Origin: Conoideocrella luteorostrata
Taxonomy: Eukaryota; Ascomycota; Sordariomycetes; Hypocreales; Clavicipitaceae
Reading direction: 5' to 3'
Length of the DNA stretch: 64,000 nucleotides
NCBI GenBank assembly: GCA_032433595.1
Contig: JASWJB010000068.1
Span: 94,546-158,545, forward strand
Below the pieces are notes generated by a model. The model did not search any database. It was not told the DNA's origin and saw only the letters and a list, made by a program, of their open reading frames with translations. Position numbers and translations under genes: made by a program. This document shows positions 44,701 through 55,111 of the stretch, in pieces; positions within the stretch are counted from its first letter, which is position 1; the number at the start of each line of letters is the position of its first letter.

Positions 44701-47293
44701 CGTCATCCAGGCCGCAAATCCAGAATGGTCGCTTCACTATGCCATCTCCAGAGGCCGCCTGCTGCTGCAGGTCATGACAACTTGGCGGCGCTTCAACGAC
44801 AATCATTGAAGCATTGGAACCAGAGGCACCATAATTGTTGATTAAGGCCGCTCGGAAACCATTATTCCAAGACGTCACGCTTGCTGGGATGGTGATGCGG
44901 TCTGACGGCTCAGCTTTGATGGCAGGGTTGAGAGTCTTGAAGCTTGCCTGGGGCGGTATAGCTCCATTCTTGATCATCAACACGGTTTTGACAAGAGAGA
45001 TGATACCTGATGTGCATTCCAAGTGACCAATCAAACCTTTGACCGAGCTCAACATTAACTGCGACGTGCGTTTGGTGGCATCTCCGCCTAGAATTCGCCG
45101 TATACTATCGTACTCGGCAGGGTCACCGACGGCAGTGCCCGTGCCATGGGCTTCCACTACGCCAATTTGCTCAGGGCGAAGATGAGCCTTTCGGATGACT
45201 GTTCTGAATAGATCCGTCAACGAAGGAGCGTTGGGGACGATAATCGGCGTACAGTTTTCGTTTTGTTGCACTGCGGTACTTGCGATCACACCCAAGACCT
45301 GGTCGCCATCTGCAATTGCCGAGCTCAGTTTTTTTAGAAAAACCGTAGCACATCCTTCGCCGCGACAGTATCCATCAGCCAAAGCATCAAAGGGCTTACA
45401 TTGCCCCGTTTTGCTCAGGAAAGAAGCTCCAGCGAGGTTCTGGTAGCACAGGGGACTTGTCATAACATGTGTACCGCCAGCAATAGCTGCATTGCATTCA
45501 CCATTCAAAATTGCCCGACAAGCAAGATGTACTGATACAACGGAAGAAGAGCAGGCTGAATCAATCGTTAGACCGGGACCAGTCCAACCGAAGAAGTGGC
45601 TGATCTTGCCGGCAATAAATCCTCTCAGAGTTCCCGTCGCTGAAAAGGCATTGGATGGGTGACAAGCAACGTTATTCTCATAGTCGACCGCGCACACACC
45701 GATATAGCAGCCGACATTCTTGTCCGGGCGTGACCTGCGGAAGTAGCCTGATTGCTCAACCGCTTGGTATGCAAGTTGCAGGACCTGACGCTGCTGCGGA
45801 TCCATTGAAGCCACTTTCCGCGGCGTCTTCTTGAAGAACTTGTGGTCAAATGCGTCATGGTGATTAATGAAGTTACCGAACCATTTCCTTTGGCCGTCCG
45901 CCTCGCGATACGCTGACTTGAAGGTGAATCTGTCCGCCGGAACTTCTCGGTGCTTCGAGTTGCCCTCGCATAAAATCTGCCAAAATTCTTCCAGGTCGTC
46001 GGCACCTGCGACCTTGCATGACATACCCACGATGGCAATGTCAGTGTCTGTATACAACCTGGAGCTCATCGCGGCATCTACCCCGCCTGTTTGACGTTCT
46101 AATTCAGCCATATTCACTAGCTGTGGAGTCAACGTCCTCGACAAGGACGGCGGCACGTATCGGTCCAAGCCGAAGCTAATGAGCAGTGACTTACTGTCCT
46201 GCAGCGTCTTTTCCTGAATACGGGACATTGTCTGAAACCATAGAGGCGGTTCTAGTAAGATCGATTGGATAATTTCGCGATGTAGAGGACCATTAAAATC
46301 CTTGCCTGAATTTGAATGGGTGGGTAGAATTAAGTGATCGCTGTCCAGAAACTGAAATTCCGCATGGGCATCCGCAAAGACAACAGCTCTTTCGGCGTTT
46401 TCTTCATGTCCCGGCCAGTGAAAACGTCCATGAAGGCCAACTTCGGTAGCCGTCACACCAATTGTCTTGAGCTGTTGGCGCAGTGCCGCGGCATATTTTG
46501 TCGGCAGTGTCAAAGTCGCCCTAGTCTCGTCATAAAAGACGGAAATATATGTCTGACGTGGTTATTAGTAAATGAATTTGAATTTTCGTGTTAGTAGTAG
46601 CGGCACAAATGAAAAAGGAGGGCTAACCTCTGGAAAACTTTTAAGCATCTCACACATTTGCTCTTGGGCTTCATGTGAATGCCACGCCGTGGCCAACGAA
46701 ATGGCCCGATCTTCCTGTTCTGAAAAGTTTTGCGCATCGACAATCAATCCACAAAGCATTGCAATCCGAATCGATGTAGCTCCATACTTTGCAAAACTCT
46801 CCTCATCTCTCGAGCAAGAAACTGCAGACGCACTCAACAAACCAGTGCAAAATCCAGCGGTCTGAGTCGAATATCGGGGTAGAGCGAGCGCTTGATTCAA
46901 ATCTAATGTCGGATATGCAATCTTCAAGTACGCTACGTACTGCATCAGCTGGTTAATGACAGTCAATGGTGTAAGGATGATATTGGAGGATTTGAACGAT
47001 GCTCTCGGCCCGCTCCCAGTCTTAAACCATACGTTCAGATCGACGAGTAGCTTCTCAGCAGTCTCATGGAACGCATTGGAGACATGTTTCAGCTTTGTGA
47101 TCCAATCGGGTAGGCCTGCTAGAGTCTGAAGAATCCACAAATATTCGTCTGAACTCAACACAGAGCACCGAATAGATTCCAGCACGTTATCGGCGGGGCA
47201 AAGCGCCTGCGACCCATATATCAGGACCGAGTTGGCTTGGCGAGCACGGGCTAAACGGTCAACCATGTTGAAGAATTGACCAATGACGCTCAA
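41693..47293 (-). CDS. 5' part of the NR-PKS: SAT-KS-AT-PT-ACP1 and start of ACP2
   Basis: SAT domain with GFCTGL (nucleophile Cys) near residue 147. KS with active Cys in DSACSSS (codon 45551-45553), VEAHGTGT and GLIGHLE histidines. AT with GHSFG near 44200. Product-template domain with catalytic His in HKIAHTAPICP (about 43190-43230) and Asp in DAHLSDTF (about 42670). ACP1 with LGIDSLMGMEL (42091-42119). All catalytic residues I looked for are present. After 41765 the frame runs 23 codons into the LTR and stops, so the present-day product would be truncated and lack C-methylation and release domains. It is divergent from the flavin monooxygenase gene at 47870. Confidence 0.9.
41765..41769. 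repeat. Right target-site duplication AATCA
   Basis: Exact repeat of 28524-28528. On the coding strand it lies within the Leu-Ile codons of ACP2 helix I. Confidence 0.95.
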
Positions 47294-47869
47294 AAATCGT
47301 ACCAGGCTATTAGATAAAGTAGATATAGACGACTTCTAGCTATTCGTGTAAAGTGAAGAACACTCTTTAATCAGAGTCGTTGAATAAGGCAACAGATCTG
47401 TCGTTGTCATCATATTTATCCTCCGCATGCTCCTCATGCTTGCTTATCTGTAAGACAGTTCGAAGACTATAGATTCGTTGATGTCAGACTGGCTAGCGTG
47501 TTAGGTTTGTGCTTGAGGGAGTCGAATTGTAAAGGTCGTACTGCAAGCTTGTCGGGCTCGGGGCTACTCTGTCCCCCTCGGACCAACTTCATCGTCTAAG
47601 CCTCAAATCTGACATAAGAGGCTACCGGGCTTGCAATAGTTTTCTAAACTAAGATATCTACAAAACGCGTCGGGATCAATTTTGTTCCCCAATCATCCGA
47701 GCAGCCGTGATAGTTTCAACCATATCGACACGGGAGTCGGCACACCAGCGACCTAGGACAAAAACGGACATCATATTCACGCTTGAGGATAAAATCTAGG
47801 CCATACATTCCTAACTTCTGACGTGAATTACGGCGGTGGCGTCAGCTATTCTATCATACTTTTGAAATT
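47294..47869. promoter_or_regulatory. Bidirectional promoter between the PKS and the TropB-like gene
   Basis: A 576-bp region separates two divergently read biosynthetic genes. Several CGG triplets cluster at 47551-47583 (GTCGGGCTCGGGG, then CCCTCGGACC), the half-site type bound by Zn2Cys6 dimers. No TATA box is obvious. Joint control by the regulator at 22803 is inferred. Confidence 0.4.
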
Positions 47870-49289
47870 ATGGCTTCCCCAAAACCCGAACGAAAAGAGG
47901 CGCAGGCAGAGACACACAGTGCTATGGACATAGCGATCGTCGGCGGAGGCATCGTTGGCTTAATGCTCACCGTTGGGCTACTCCGAATAGGTGTAAGAGT
48001 GAAAGTGTATGAGCAAGCTAGGAGTTTCCGTGAGATTGGAGCAGGTATCGCCTTTACCTCCAACGCCATCCGCTGCATGGATCTCATTGATCCGTCCATT
48101 GTAAGCGCCCTCCGGTCAAGCGGGTCCATTCCGACGAGCCGCGACCCTGACGACCCCAACGACTATCTTCGATGGGTCGACGGTTACAGCCAAAGGGCTC
48201 TCTACAGGATAAACGCCGGGGTTAGCGGGTTTGAGGGTTGCCGGCGAGATCAATTCCTTGAATCGCTGGCAGAACTGATCCCTGTGGACGGGATTGCTTT
48301 CCAAAGCCGACTTGTTGATATTATCCAACAAACTGATCTTAAAGCACCCGTCCAGCTAATCTTTGCTGATGGTACTACGGCTAGTGCAGATGCTGGTGAG
48401 TCTTGTGGCCTATCAATTCACGTAATTGTTGTAGCTGACCAAGCCCTACCGTTCCAAAGTTGTTGGATGCGATGGAATCAAGTCTCAAGTGAGAAGGGTC
48501 ATTCATGGTAATGATAGTCCAGCATCGTACGCCCACTATAGCCATACGTTTGCGTTTCGCGGCCTCGTGCCCATGGAGCAGGCAATCATTGCACTTGGCG
48601 AATACAAAGCTAAGAATCAACATATGCACGTTGGACCAGGTGCACATCTGTTACACTACCCAGTCGCAAATAATACCATGGTCAACGTGGCCGCTTTTGT
48701 TCGTGACACAAATGACTGGCCAGACGAGAATCAAATAGTGGCACCTGCAACTCGACGAGAAGTGCAGGAGGCGTACCGTGACTGGGCCCCGTGTCTTCGT
48801 GACTTGGTGAGTCTCTTGCCTGAAAATCTCGATAAATGGGCTTTGTACGATACGTGGGATTTTCCAGCGGCACGGTTCAACAAGGACAAATTATGTCTTG
48901 TTGGAGACGCCGCCCACGCGTCTACGCCACACCACGGAGCAGGTGCCTGCATGGGCGTCGAAGATGTTCTGTGCTTGGTTAGGCTAATAGAAGAGGTCAA
49001 TTCCATCGTGGTTATCGGGAAGGCAGCTGATTCCAAAGTAATCATGCTGGCCTTCGAAACCTTCAACACTATGAGACGCACACGGACACAGTGGCTCGTG
49101 GACAGCAGTCGCCGAGTATGTGACCTCTATCACCTGCGCGAATGGGGCGATCGTGAACTTTGGACGAAAGCAGAGGTATGCTTTGAGGAAATTCGCGACC
49201 GGACCTTAAAAATTTGGCACTTTGATTATGAAGCTATGTTGAAGGAGACAACTAGGAACTTTCGTGAAGCACTCGTTCGCTTGTCTTAA
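47870..49289 (+). CDS. FAD-dependent monooxygenase, TropB/SorbC/salicylate-hydroxylase type
   Basis: Two exons, 47870-48395 and 48460-49289 (64-nt intron), give 451 residues. The splice restores the DG motif [13 protein letters not shown]. The N-terminal dinucleotide fold is [17 protein letters not shown] with a following YE. The GD motif is [20 protein letters not shown]. These three motifs define class A flavoprotein hydroxylases. Next to an NR-PKS that makes a methylated aryl aldehyde, the closest functional model is TropB or SorbC, which hydroxylate the ring at the methyl-bearing carbon and dearomatise it. The gene is divergent from the PKS. A short N-terminal extension (about 18 residues) precedes the fold. 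No lesion seen. Confidence 0.87.
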
Positions 49290-49959
49290 GTTGTCGCTCG
49301 AATGTATCTCGCACACTATTGAAAATCATTGAATGGGAAGCACGTTTCAAGCTACTGCGTTTCATCAACCCCGTTGCGTGAGGTAATCATCCATTCTTGC
49401 GTAAGAAGCTGATAAAATATGAGTCTTGTTCGATTTGAAGTTAGTACAGCATGTAAGGGTATGATCCTGCATCCCGCCTGTCGGACCTATGTACGATACT
49501 TGCCGTACCGTTTCAAAAGTTGATTCGAAATGCACATTGTTGTTATTCATTGAGATCAAAGAGCCTCAGTCACTCTGCAAAGCTAAAAGACGTAAAACTA
49601 ACTGCAAGTCAAACGCCGATAAGAGTGGTATTTTTTAGAAAAAGTGTGTATCTACATGGCACAACATCCTCAGACAATCGCCTAACGTGTTTCTTGTAAT
49701 TTTGCATCTGAATATTTGTCTTGTGACTTTATCTCAAAGAGATCCTCTTTCAAATCATAGAACAAACTCTTTGGGAAGCACAATATCTGTCATTACACTT
49801 CCGCCGCCCCAAGACAGGAAAATATATCTAACGTTGGCTTGTTACGATAAGAACACATCATGGTATAACGCGCACTAATTGCCCATTGACCGCAAGGTCG
49901 TTCAGATATTTTCTTAAGATGTATTATATGAATACATACAAGTTAGATAGCAAGGCTAA
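49290..49959. other. Convergent spacer, no gene seen
   Basis: Between the 3' ends of the flavin monooxygenase and the dioxygenase. Short frames at 49365-49559 and 49687-49878 have no recognisable content. Confidence 0.5.
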
Positions 49960-50997
49960 TTAAGAGAAAATAGCTTTGTTATCTGTAGAGAGTGTCCTGA
50001 CGAATCGTCTTTGAATGTGTTCACCGACTATGTCCTCCTGACCAGACCCATCTAGCGCAGTGATTTTGAGCTTCATATTGCCATTGAAAAAAAACGGAAC
50101 GCTATAACGATCTTTTGCACCATACGTGATTACCCGATGTCGCGCGCTGCGATAGTAACCGTTGGTCCACATTTGCATAATGTCCCCCATGTTAATGACA
50201 AAAGAGTTCTCCTTGACGGGGACCGGAATCCACCTCTCGGTGGGCGGATACCAGACTTCGAGGCCTTCGCGATTAGGCTCCTGCAGGAGCACCGTCACGC
50301 CACCAAAGTCTGTGTGGTCGCCAACTGTGTAGTTTCTAGTTAGCTTTGCCAGTCGTCTAGTTTGAAGAAAGTTTCATGCCTTACCGCCGTATTGTTCTTC
50401 GTCGTTGCCAGTTTTAGGTGGATAGTGAAGTAGTCGCATTGGCAGCGACGGCTTGATCGTAAAGTCATGGAATATATCGTGAGGTTGGTTCCACGATGCT
50501 GGCAGGCCTTGGGCTAGAATTCGAAGGATAACGCTGACTAATTCGACCATCTTCTCTCGATAATCCATGATGGGCAAGCGAAATTGTTCGTCTGGCAATG
50601 ACTTGGGCCACAAATTGGGACCCATGGAAAATTTGCCTGCATCAGGATCATCTGCTGGGATCTCTGCACCGATGACAAAGGCCTCCTTGGTGTCCGGACG
50701 CAGGACATTATCGTGTGTCTGCAGGTCAGAAGGCTCGTAGCCGCGATTGGACTTGCCCATTGAATTGCCAATCCAGAGCTCCATGCGCTCCTCAAAGGGC
50801 AATTTAAAAAAGACCCGTGCACATTCAAGAATCTTGGCCTGATCTTCTATTGAAACGCGATGTCCGATTAGATAGAAGAACCCATACGTATGGCAGGCGT
50901 CGCGCATGGCCTGCACAACTTGATTTTTCTCAATTTGGGTCGAGGACGGTAGCAGCCAAGAGCTAATATCAACAGTGGGAATAGCTTCAGGAGCCAT
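49960..50997 (-). CDS. 2-oxoglutarate/Fe(II) dioxygenase, TropC-like
   Basis: Two exons, 50385-50997 and 49960-50324 (60-nt intron), give 325 residues. The N-terminal DIOX_N block ([16 protein letters not shown]) and C-terminal catalytic jelly roll are both present. The splice restores [10 protein letters not shown] with the His and Asp iron ligands. The third ligand is His in RSARHRV and the 2-oxoglutarate-binding Arg is in DRYSVPFF. In the stipitatic acid pathway the homologous TropC oxidises the methyl group of the dearomatised TropB product and triggers ring expansion to a tropolone. Presence beside a TropB-like enzyme suggests the same chemistry. Alternatives are a simple hydroxylase or desaturase. 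Confidence 0.87.
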
Positions 50998-51502
50998 GAT
51001 ACCGTCACTAAGTCTTGAGGATACAACGGTCGAACTTTGGAGATGTGGTAGTGCTTGATCACTAGATAATAAACTCAGATGCGCTCTGTTGTGTGAATAG
51101 ACTTGGACAGATCTTCCAGCTCATTACATTTTCTTATAATCCACAGAACCTAGAACTGTGTAAAGCTATCGGGTTTTTAGTAGCACAGTGGCGTTAGGGT
51201 CGGCTTACCTTACATTTTGCTTGCAGCAACTCATTGTGACATTGCAACCTATAGCCGGAGCTGAGATTCCCCGGGGACTTACATGCCCATCAACGTATGT
51301 TTGTTGCTAATAAGTGAGAGGTGATTGCTCGAGTATACTAACTTGTCATGGATCCACACATGTCTACTTTAATTCACCAACCATATTGACGTGGAGTGCT
51401 TATCCTACAAATCTGAGTGCAGTACTATACAGGGACATGGCGCTCCATGACAGGTTTTGGATTCCAATTTTCAAGCTACCGACCTAAGATGTGACTGAGA
51501 AA
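50998..51502. other. Spacer and dioxygenase promoter
   Basis: About 500 bp, no gene. It contains the upstream region of the dioxygenase and the 3' flank of the SDR. Confidence 0.45.
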
Positions 51503-52452
51503 TTATGTACGTAAATGCAACCTGAGGAGATTTTGGGAGACAATGTCTTCCTTACGTGCTTCTAGGGCCACAGTGTCCCACTGCGCACTCACAAAGCGAT
51601 TCTGTAGCCAATGTCGCCGTTCCTTCGTCAGCCAAACAACAAAGTCCCCACACAGTTCGGGAGTGTCAGTGAGAATTGAGTGAAATTCCTTTGGCATGGT
51701 AAGCGACAAGTCGGTTTTGACCCCACCAGGATGAACATTGTGCACAAGCATTCCCTGGTTGCCGTATTCGATGCGGATATGGTTGCTCATGCGGACAACG
51801 GCGGCTTTTGTGCCCTGATAAGCACTTCCCCCAGCCCCAGTTGACAAAGCTCCAAAACTACTAACTTGTACGATGGTCTTTGTACTACCTCGAAGGAGTA
51901 ATGGGATAAAGGATCGACATATCAAGTAAGGTCCCTTGACATTGACCTCCCACGACTTCCACCAATCTGTAGGGTTTGACTCGGCAATGGGTTTCCACTC
52001 CTCCATGTAGCCAGCATTATTCACTAGGATGTCCAGGCTGCCAAATGCAAGCTCCACCTGTTTAGCCGCAGCTTCGACCTGTGCCTGGTCAGTTTGGTCG
52101 GCTCGGAGCACTAGCACCTGAGGCTTCAAACGTCCGGCAGCGGTGGCCACTTGCTGAAGCTGTTTAACCAGCTCTGCCATGTCCCGTCGGGCCAAGAGTG
52201 CGATCCGAGATGCCCCTGCTTTGACGAATGACATGGCTGTCGCAAATCCACAGCCACTAGACGCGCCAGTGACCAAAATTGACTTCCCAGTTACATCAGC
52301 ATTTTCCGATGCGATAGCTTCATATGTATCATGGTGAATTACACTGGTAAATTCCTGAACTTGATATATGTTGGCTTAACTGGGTGTAGGTAAATTCTGA
52401 AAGGATGAATACCTGAAGGTGAAGGTAACTCCAGCGTAACTTCTAGTGACAT
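51503..52452 (-). CDS. Short-chain dehydrogenase/reductase
   Basis: Two exons, 52413-52452 (13 codons, starting MSLEVTLELP) and 51503-52359, with a 53-nt intron, give 298 residues. The nucleotide-binding motif is TGASSGCGFATA, the structural motif NNAGYM, and the catalytic set Ser in VSSFGALS with Tyr-x3-Lys in YQGTKAAV. Classical SDRs oxidise alcohols or reduce ketones with NAD(P)(H). An aldehyde- or hydroxymethyl-processing step on the polyketide is plausible, as SDRs occur in tropolone clusters, but the substrate cannot be read from sequence. Same strand as the dioxygenase and about 500 bp upstream of it. Confidence 0.85.
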
Positions 52453-53289
52453 TCTTATTGGCTTGGGTTTTCCGACAGACGCTGAACTGCAGAGCAAACC
52501 CTGAATACTATGCGATGGCGTTGTCTAAACTTGATTTCGCTCGATGAAAACTGCAATGTTGACTGTAGGGTAGATCAAGACGTGTACCTTTCTTTTTTGT
52601 AATGAAGAAAAAAAAAAAAAAACCCCTCGTTAATACAACTGTCGTTTCTATGGTTTTCTGGCTAGGCTGGACTCTGGGGAATCGAGCATGGAGAATTCCA
52701 CGGCCGGTGGGTACACATTGTGAGCCACTAATCCTACGGGCCGAAGTTGCCCCAATAAAAGTAAAACCGAGCTAGAAAGTTGGAAAGCAAGAAGGCAATA
52801 TTTTCGTTGGCCGTTATCAGCCGGTCTTGCAGATGCCAAATTCTTTCGGAGAGATTTCTTTATGTCCGGCGGCAAAAGTGCCGAGATTGTCCTCAGTGCT
52901 GGAGGGAAGGTACATAGATTCTGAGATCGGCATTTACGGGTCCGGGGTTTCTTTATATTATTATGATCCGAGCAACAATAGAGGGGCAATGCGTCATCAG
53001 GCAGTGCAACATGTCTGCTATGCCGGGTTTTCCGATCGGAGTAATGTAACGTGGCAGTCAACAATCCTATGTATGTCTTTCAGTGAAATCTCAATTTCGG
53101 ATGTGCTAAGAGAAGAAGCCTCGCAAATGACTGAAACATTCTAAGTGGTCGTTGCCTATTCGGATGACTTTGTACGGTCGTTTGATATCGTCGTCACATG
53201 GCTGACACGAAAACTTTCCTCTCCCTGCTTCCCCACTCATCAGACAGCATCTCCTACCCTACGTCATATTCAACTTACCCAAATCAATC
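52453..53289. other. Divergent intergenic region with a poly-A tract
   Basis: Promoter region shared by the SDR (minus) and the EthD-like gene (plus). A run of A residues lies at about 52605-52622. The frame at 52827-53144 has no recognisable motif. Confidence 0.45.
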
Positions 53290-54127
53290 ATGAATATGTC
53301 TTGTTCATTTTTGCTCAGCGTGCTGTCGAGGCCGCACAGCATCCCGGATTCTTCTTGGGAGCAGTTCTACTATGATGATCATTTGGATAATTTGATCCAA
53401 CACAAAATAGCCACCAAAGGCTGCATGTACACTCTTGTGCCGAATCCAATGGGCAGAGACCCTCCTGATACACACACGCACTTAGTTCTCTTTGAAACAG
53501 AGCACGAAAAACCGTTTGAGTCTGCTGGCTTCAAGGACGTCAATAACACAAGCCGGCTATTCCCGCCAGGTGCGAGTACGCCGGACGTTTCTGACCTCGA
53601 GTGCCGTCACTACGAGTTGCTCGAGGTATTCGACCCAAAAGGTCTTGGTAAACCAGGTGAGATACTCTCGTGGCATGATTCGGTTAGACATCCAACTGAC
53701 ACGCTCACTACAGGCAACCCGGCACCGTTTGTCTTGCAGACCGAGATTAGCATCGATGACATTGAAGCTTTTTGCCAGTGCGTACAACTTTAAAATTTTC
53801 AAGTGTATACATACAAAAAGACTCCAGCGCTGATGAGAGGAAAGATTTTACCGCGAGGACCACATCCCCATGACGGCCAAACACCCAGGCTACCGCCGCG
53901 CGATCATGTACCGTTACATCAACACCAGCGTTGTCTATGGTGTGACGCCTGACCTCGATCCAGGCTCTGTCATGGTTGTGCATGAATTCGAATCTTTTGA
54001 TGGCTTGGGTGGTCCCATAACCAAGGCCGCATTGGAGACTAAGTATGCCGTGAGGATGCGCGGTGCCATCAAGACAATGAAAGCGCGAACTCTCAAACTA
54101 GTGTGCGCCGATTCCTCACAGCGCTAG
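53290..54127 (+). CDS. Protein with duplicated EthD-like (dimeric alpha-beta barrel) motif
   Basis: Exons 53290-53781 and 53840-54127 (58-nt intron) give 259 residues. The acceptor chosen (GATGAGAG) is the one that opens the frame with ERFYREDHIPMTAKHPGY. Two related segments, WEQFYYDDHLDNLI near residue 25 and CERFYREDHIPMTA near residue 165, share the aromatic-Y-x2-D/E-D-H signature seen in EthD-like ferredoxin-fold proteins, so one chain may form a complete two-unit barrel. Members of this fold in fungal clusters can act as decarboxylases, cyclases or small oxygenases without cofactors. No particular reaction can be assigned here. Confidence 0.7.
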
Positions 54128-55111
54128 CCCTTTTTAAACCATAGTTGAATGTACGTGGTGACAGGCTATAAGAGGGTTAGACAACACGATATCTCTGAAG
54201 ATCCTAATTAGCTTAAATAATTACCATTAATCTCTACTTGACAAGGTGGTTTTGGTCTACAGCTACTACCGAAGGACGTTAAATTCCGTGAAAGTTCAAT
54301 GGGATCCCCGTATAAGCTTCATTCCTGACTAGAATAGGTTGGTGGAATCCAGCTGCAAGCTAGACCGATCAAGAGTAGAAAACCTGGCCAAGTCATAGAA
54401 TACTTTCCCATCGGATGAATAGGAATAATAAGAAACTATCGGATCAATAAATTCAAGAAATTTTAACTGAATTTCCAGATCACCTGAACTTAGCGAGGAA
54501 TTCCAGGTATAGATGTGAGTTCAATTCCTCGTCAAATTAGATAGAAATTAGTGACAACACTCTACCACATGCATCAAATGGTTCATAGCTGCTCCTAGTG
54601 ATACGACCCATGACCAATGTGACATTAAACATTTAGCATTAAGATCTTAGATTATACCCCTAGGTATAACACCGTAGGGGATAACGGTGGATGCATACTA
54701 ATGTCTCGGAGCCACTTTGCACCGGAGTAGGCCTTGTATGGGGTCTCGTATTGCGAGGTTTGTAGTACCACCGCCCTACCCCGCTGATCTACAAGTTTTA
54801 TCTGAAACATTTAATAGGCACAATAGATATTTTGTACTTAGGGCAGCAGCCTCACTGACTTGACTTTGGCTTCTAAAGGATATTTGATCACTTAGATACC
54901 CTTATTGTCACTCCGTCCGCTAGGTAGTTAGCGTGTTGTTTCTGACCTGATAAAGAATAAAAGAGGATACATGCAGTGTAAGGAAATTTTTCTGATAAAT
55001 AACAGCTAACTAATCTGTTAAGTAATCTAGCTACCTGCTCTGAGCTTGTTACTCTCTTTTAGCTACAAAAGTTCACGGCCTAACCTTTGTATTAACATCG
55101 TTCTCGTGAAG
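54128..55111. other. Intergenic stretch with a possible fragment of the copia LTR
   Basis: No gene seen. Near 54505-54560, sequence containing AATTCCTCGTC and TTAGATAGAAATTA resembles the reverse complement of part of the copia/solo LTR, followed by GTGACA. It is too short and truncated to define ends. A hairpin-prone block (CCCCTAGGT...CCGTAGGGG) lies near 54657-54680. Confidence 0.4.

Larger units (their letters stand above)
25881..47293 (-). pseudogene. Non-reducing polyketide synthase split by nested retrotransposons (SAT-KS-AT-PT-ACP-ACP-CMeT-R)
   Basis: Coding parts are 46628-47293 (exon 1), 41765-46552 (exon 2, 5' part) and 25881-28523 (exon 2, 3' part). Exon 1 and exon 2 are separated by a 75-nt GT-AG intron (46553-46627). 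A 13,236-bp element plus one copy of its 5-bp target duplication interrupts exon 2. Without them the two parts sit in the same frame (4788 and 2643 nt, both multiples of three), giving an ancestral product of 2698 residues, the expected length for methylorcinaldehyde-type synthases. Domain order places it with NR-PKSs that build a C-methylated aromatic aldehyde and release it reductively (MOS, TropA). The break is inside ACP2. Multidomain continuity is lost, so a normal full-length enzyme cannot be made from this allele. Confidence 0.9.

Noticed and set aside
54505..54565. A further reverse-oriented copy of the copia LTR
   Set aside because: Only short similarity blocks, no identifiable second end and no target duplication; noted within the spacer entry but not called as an element.
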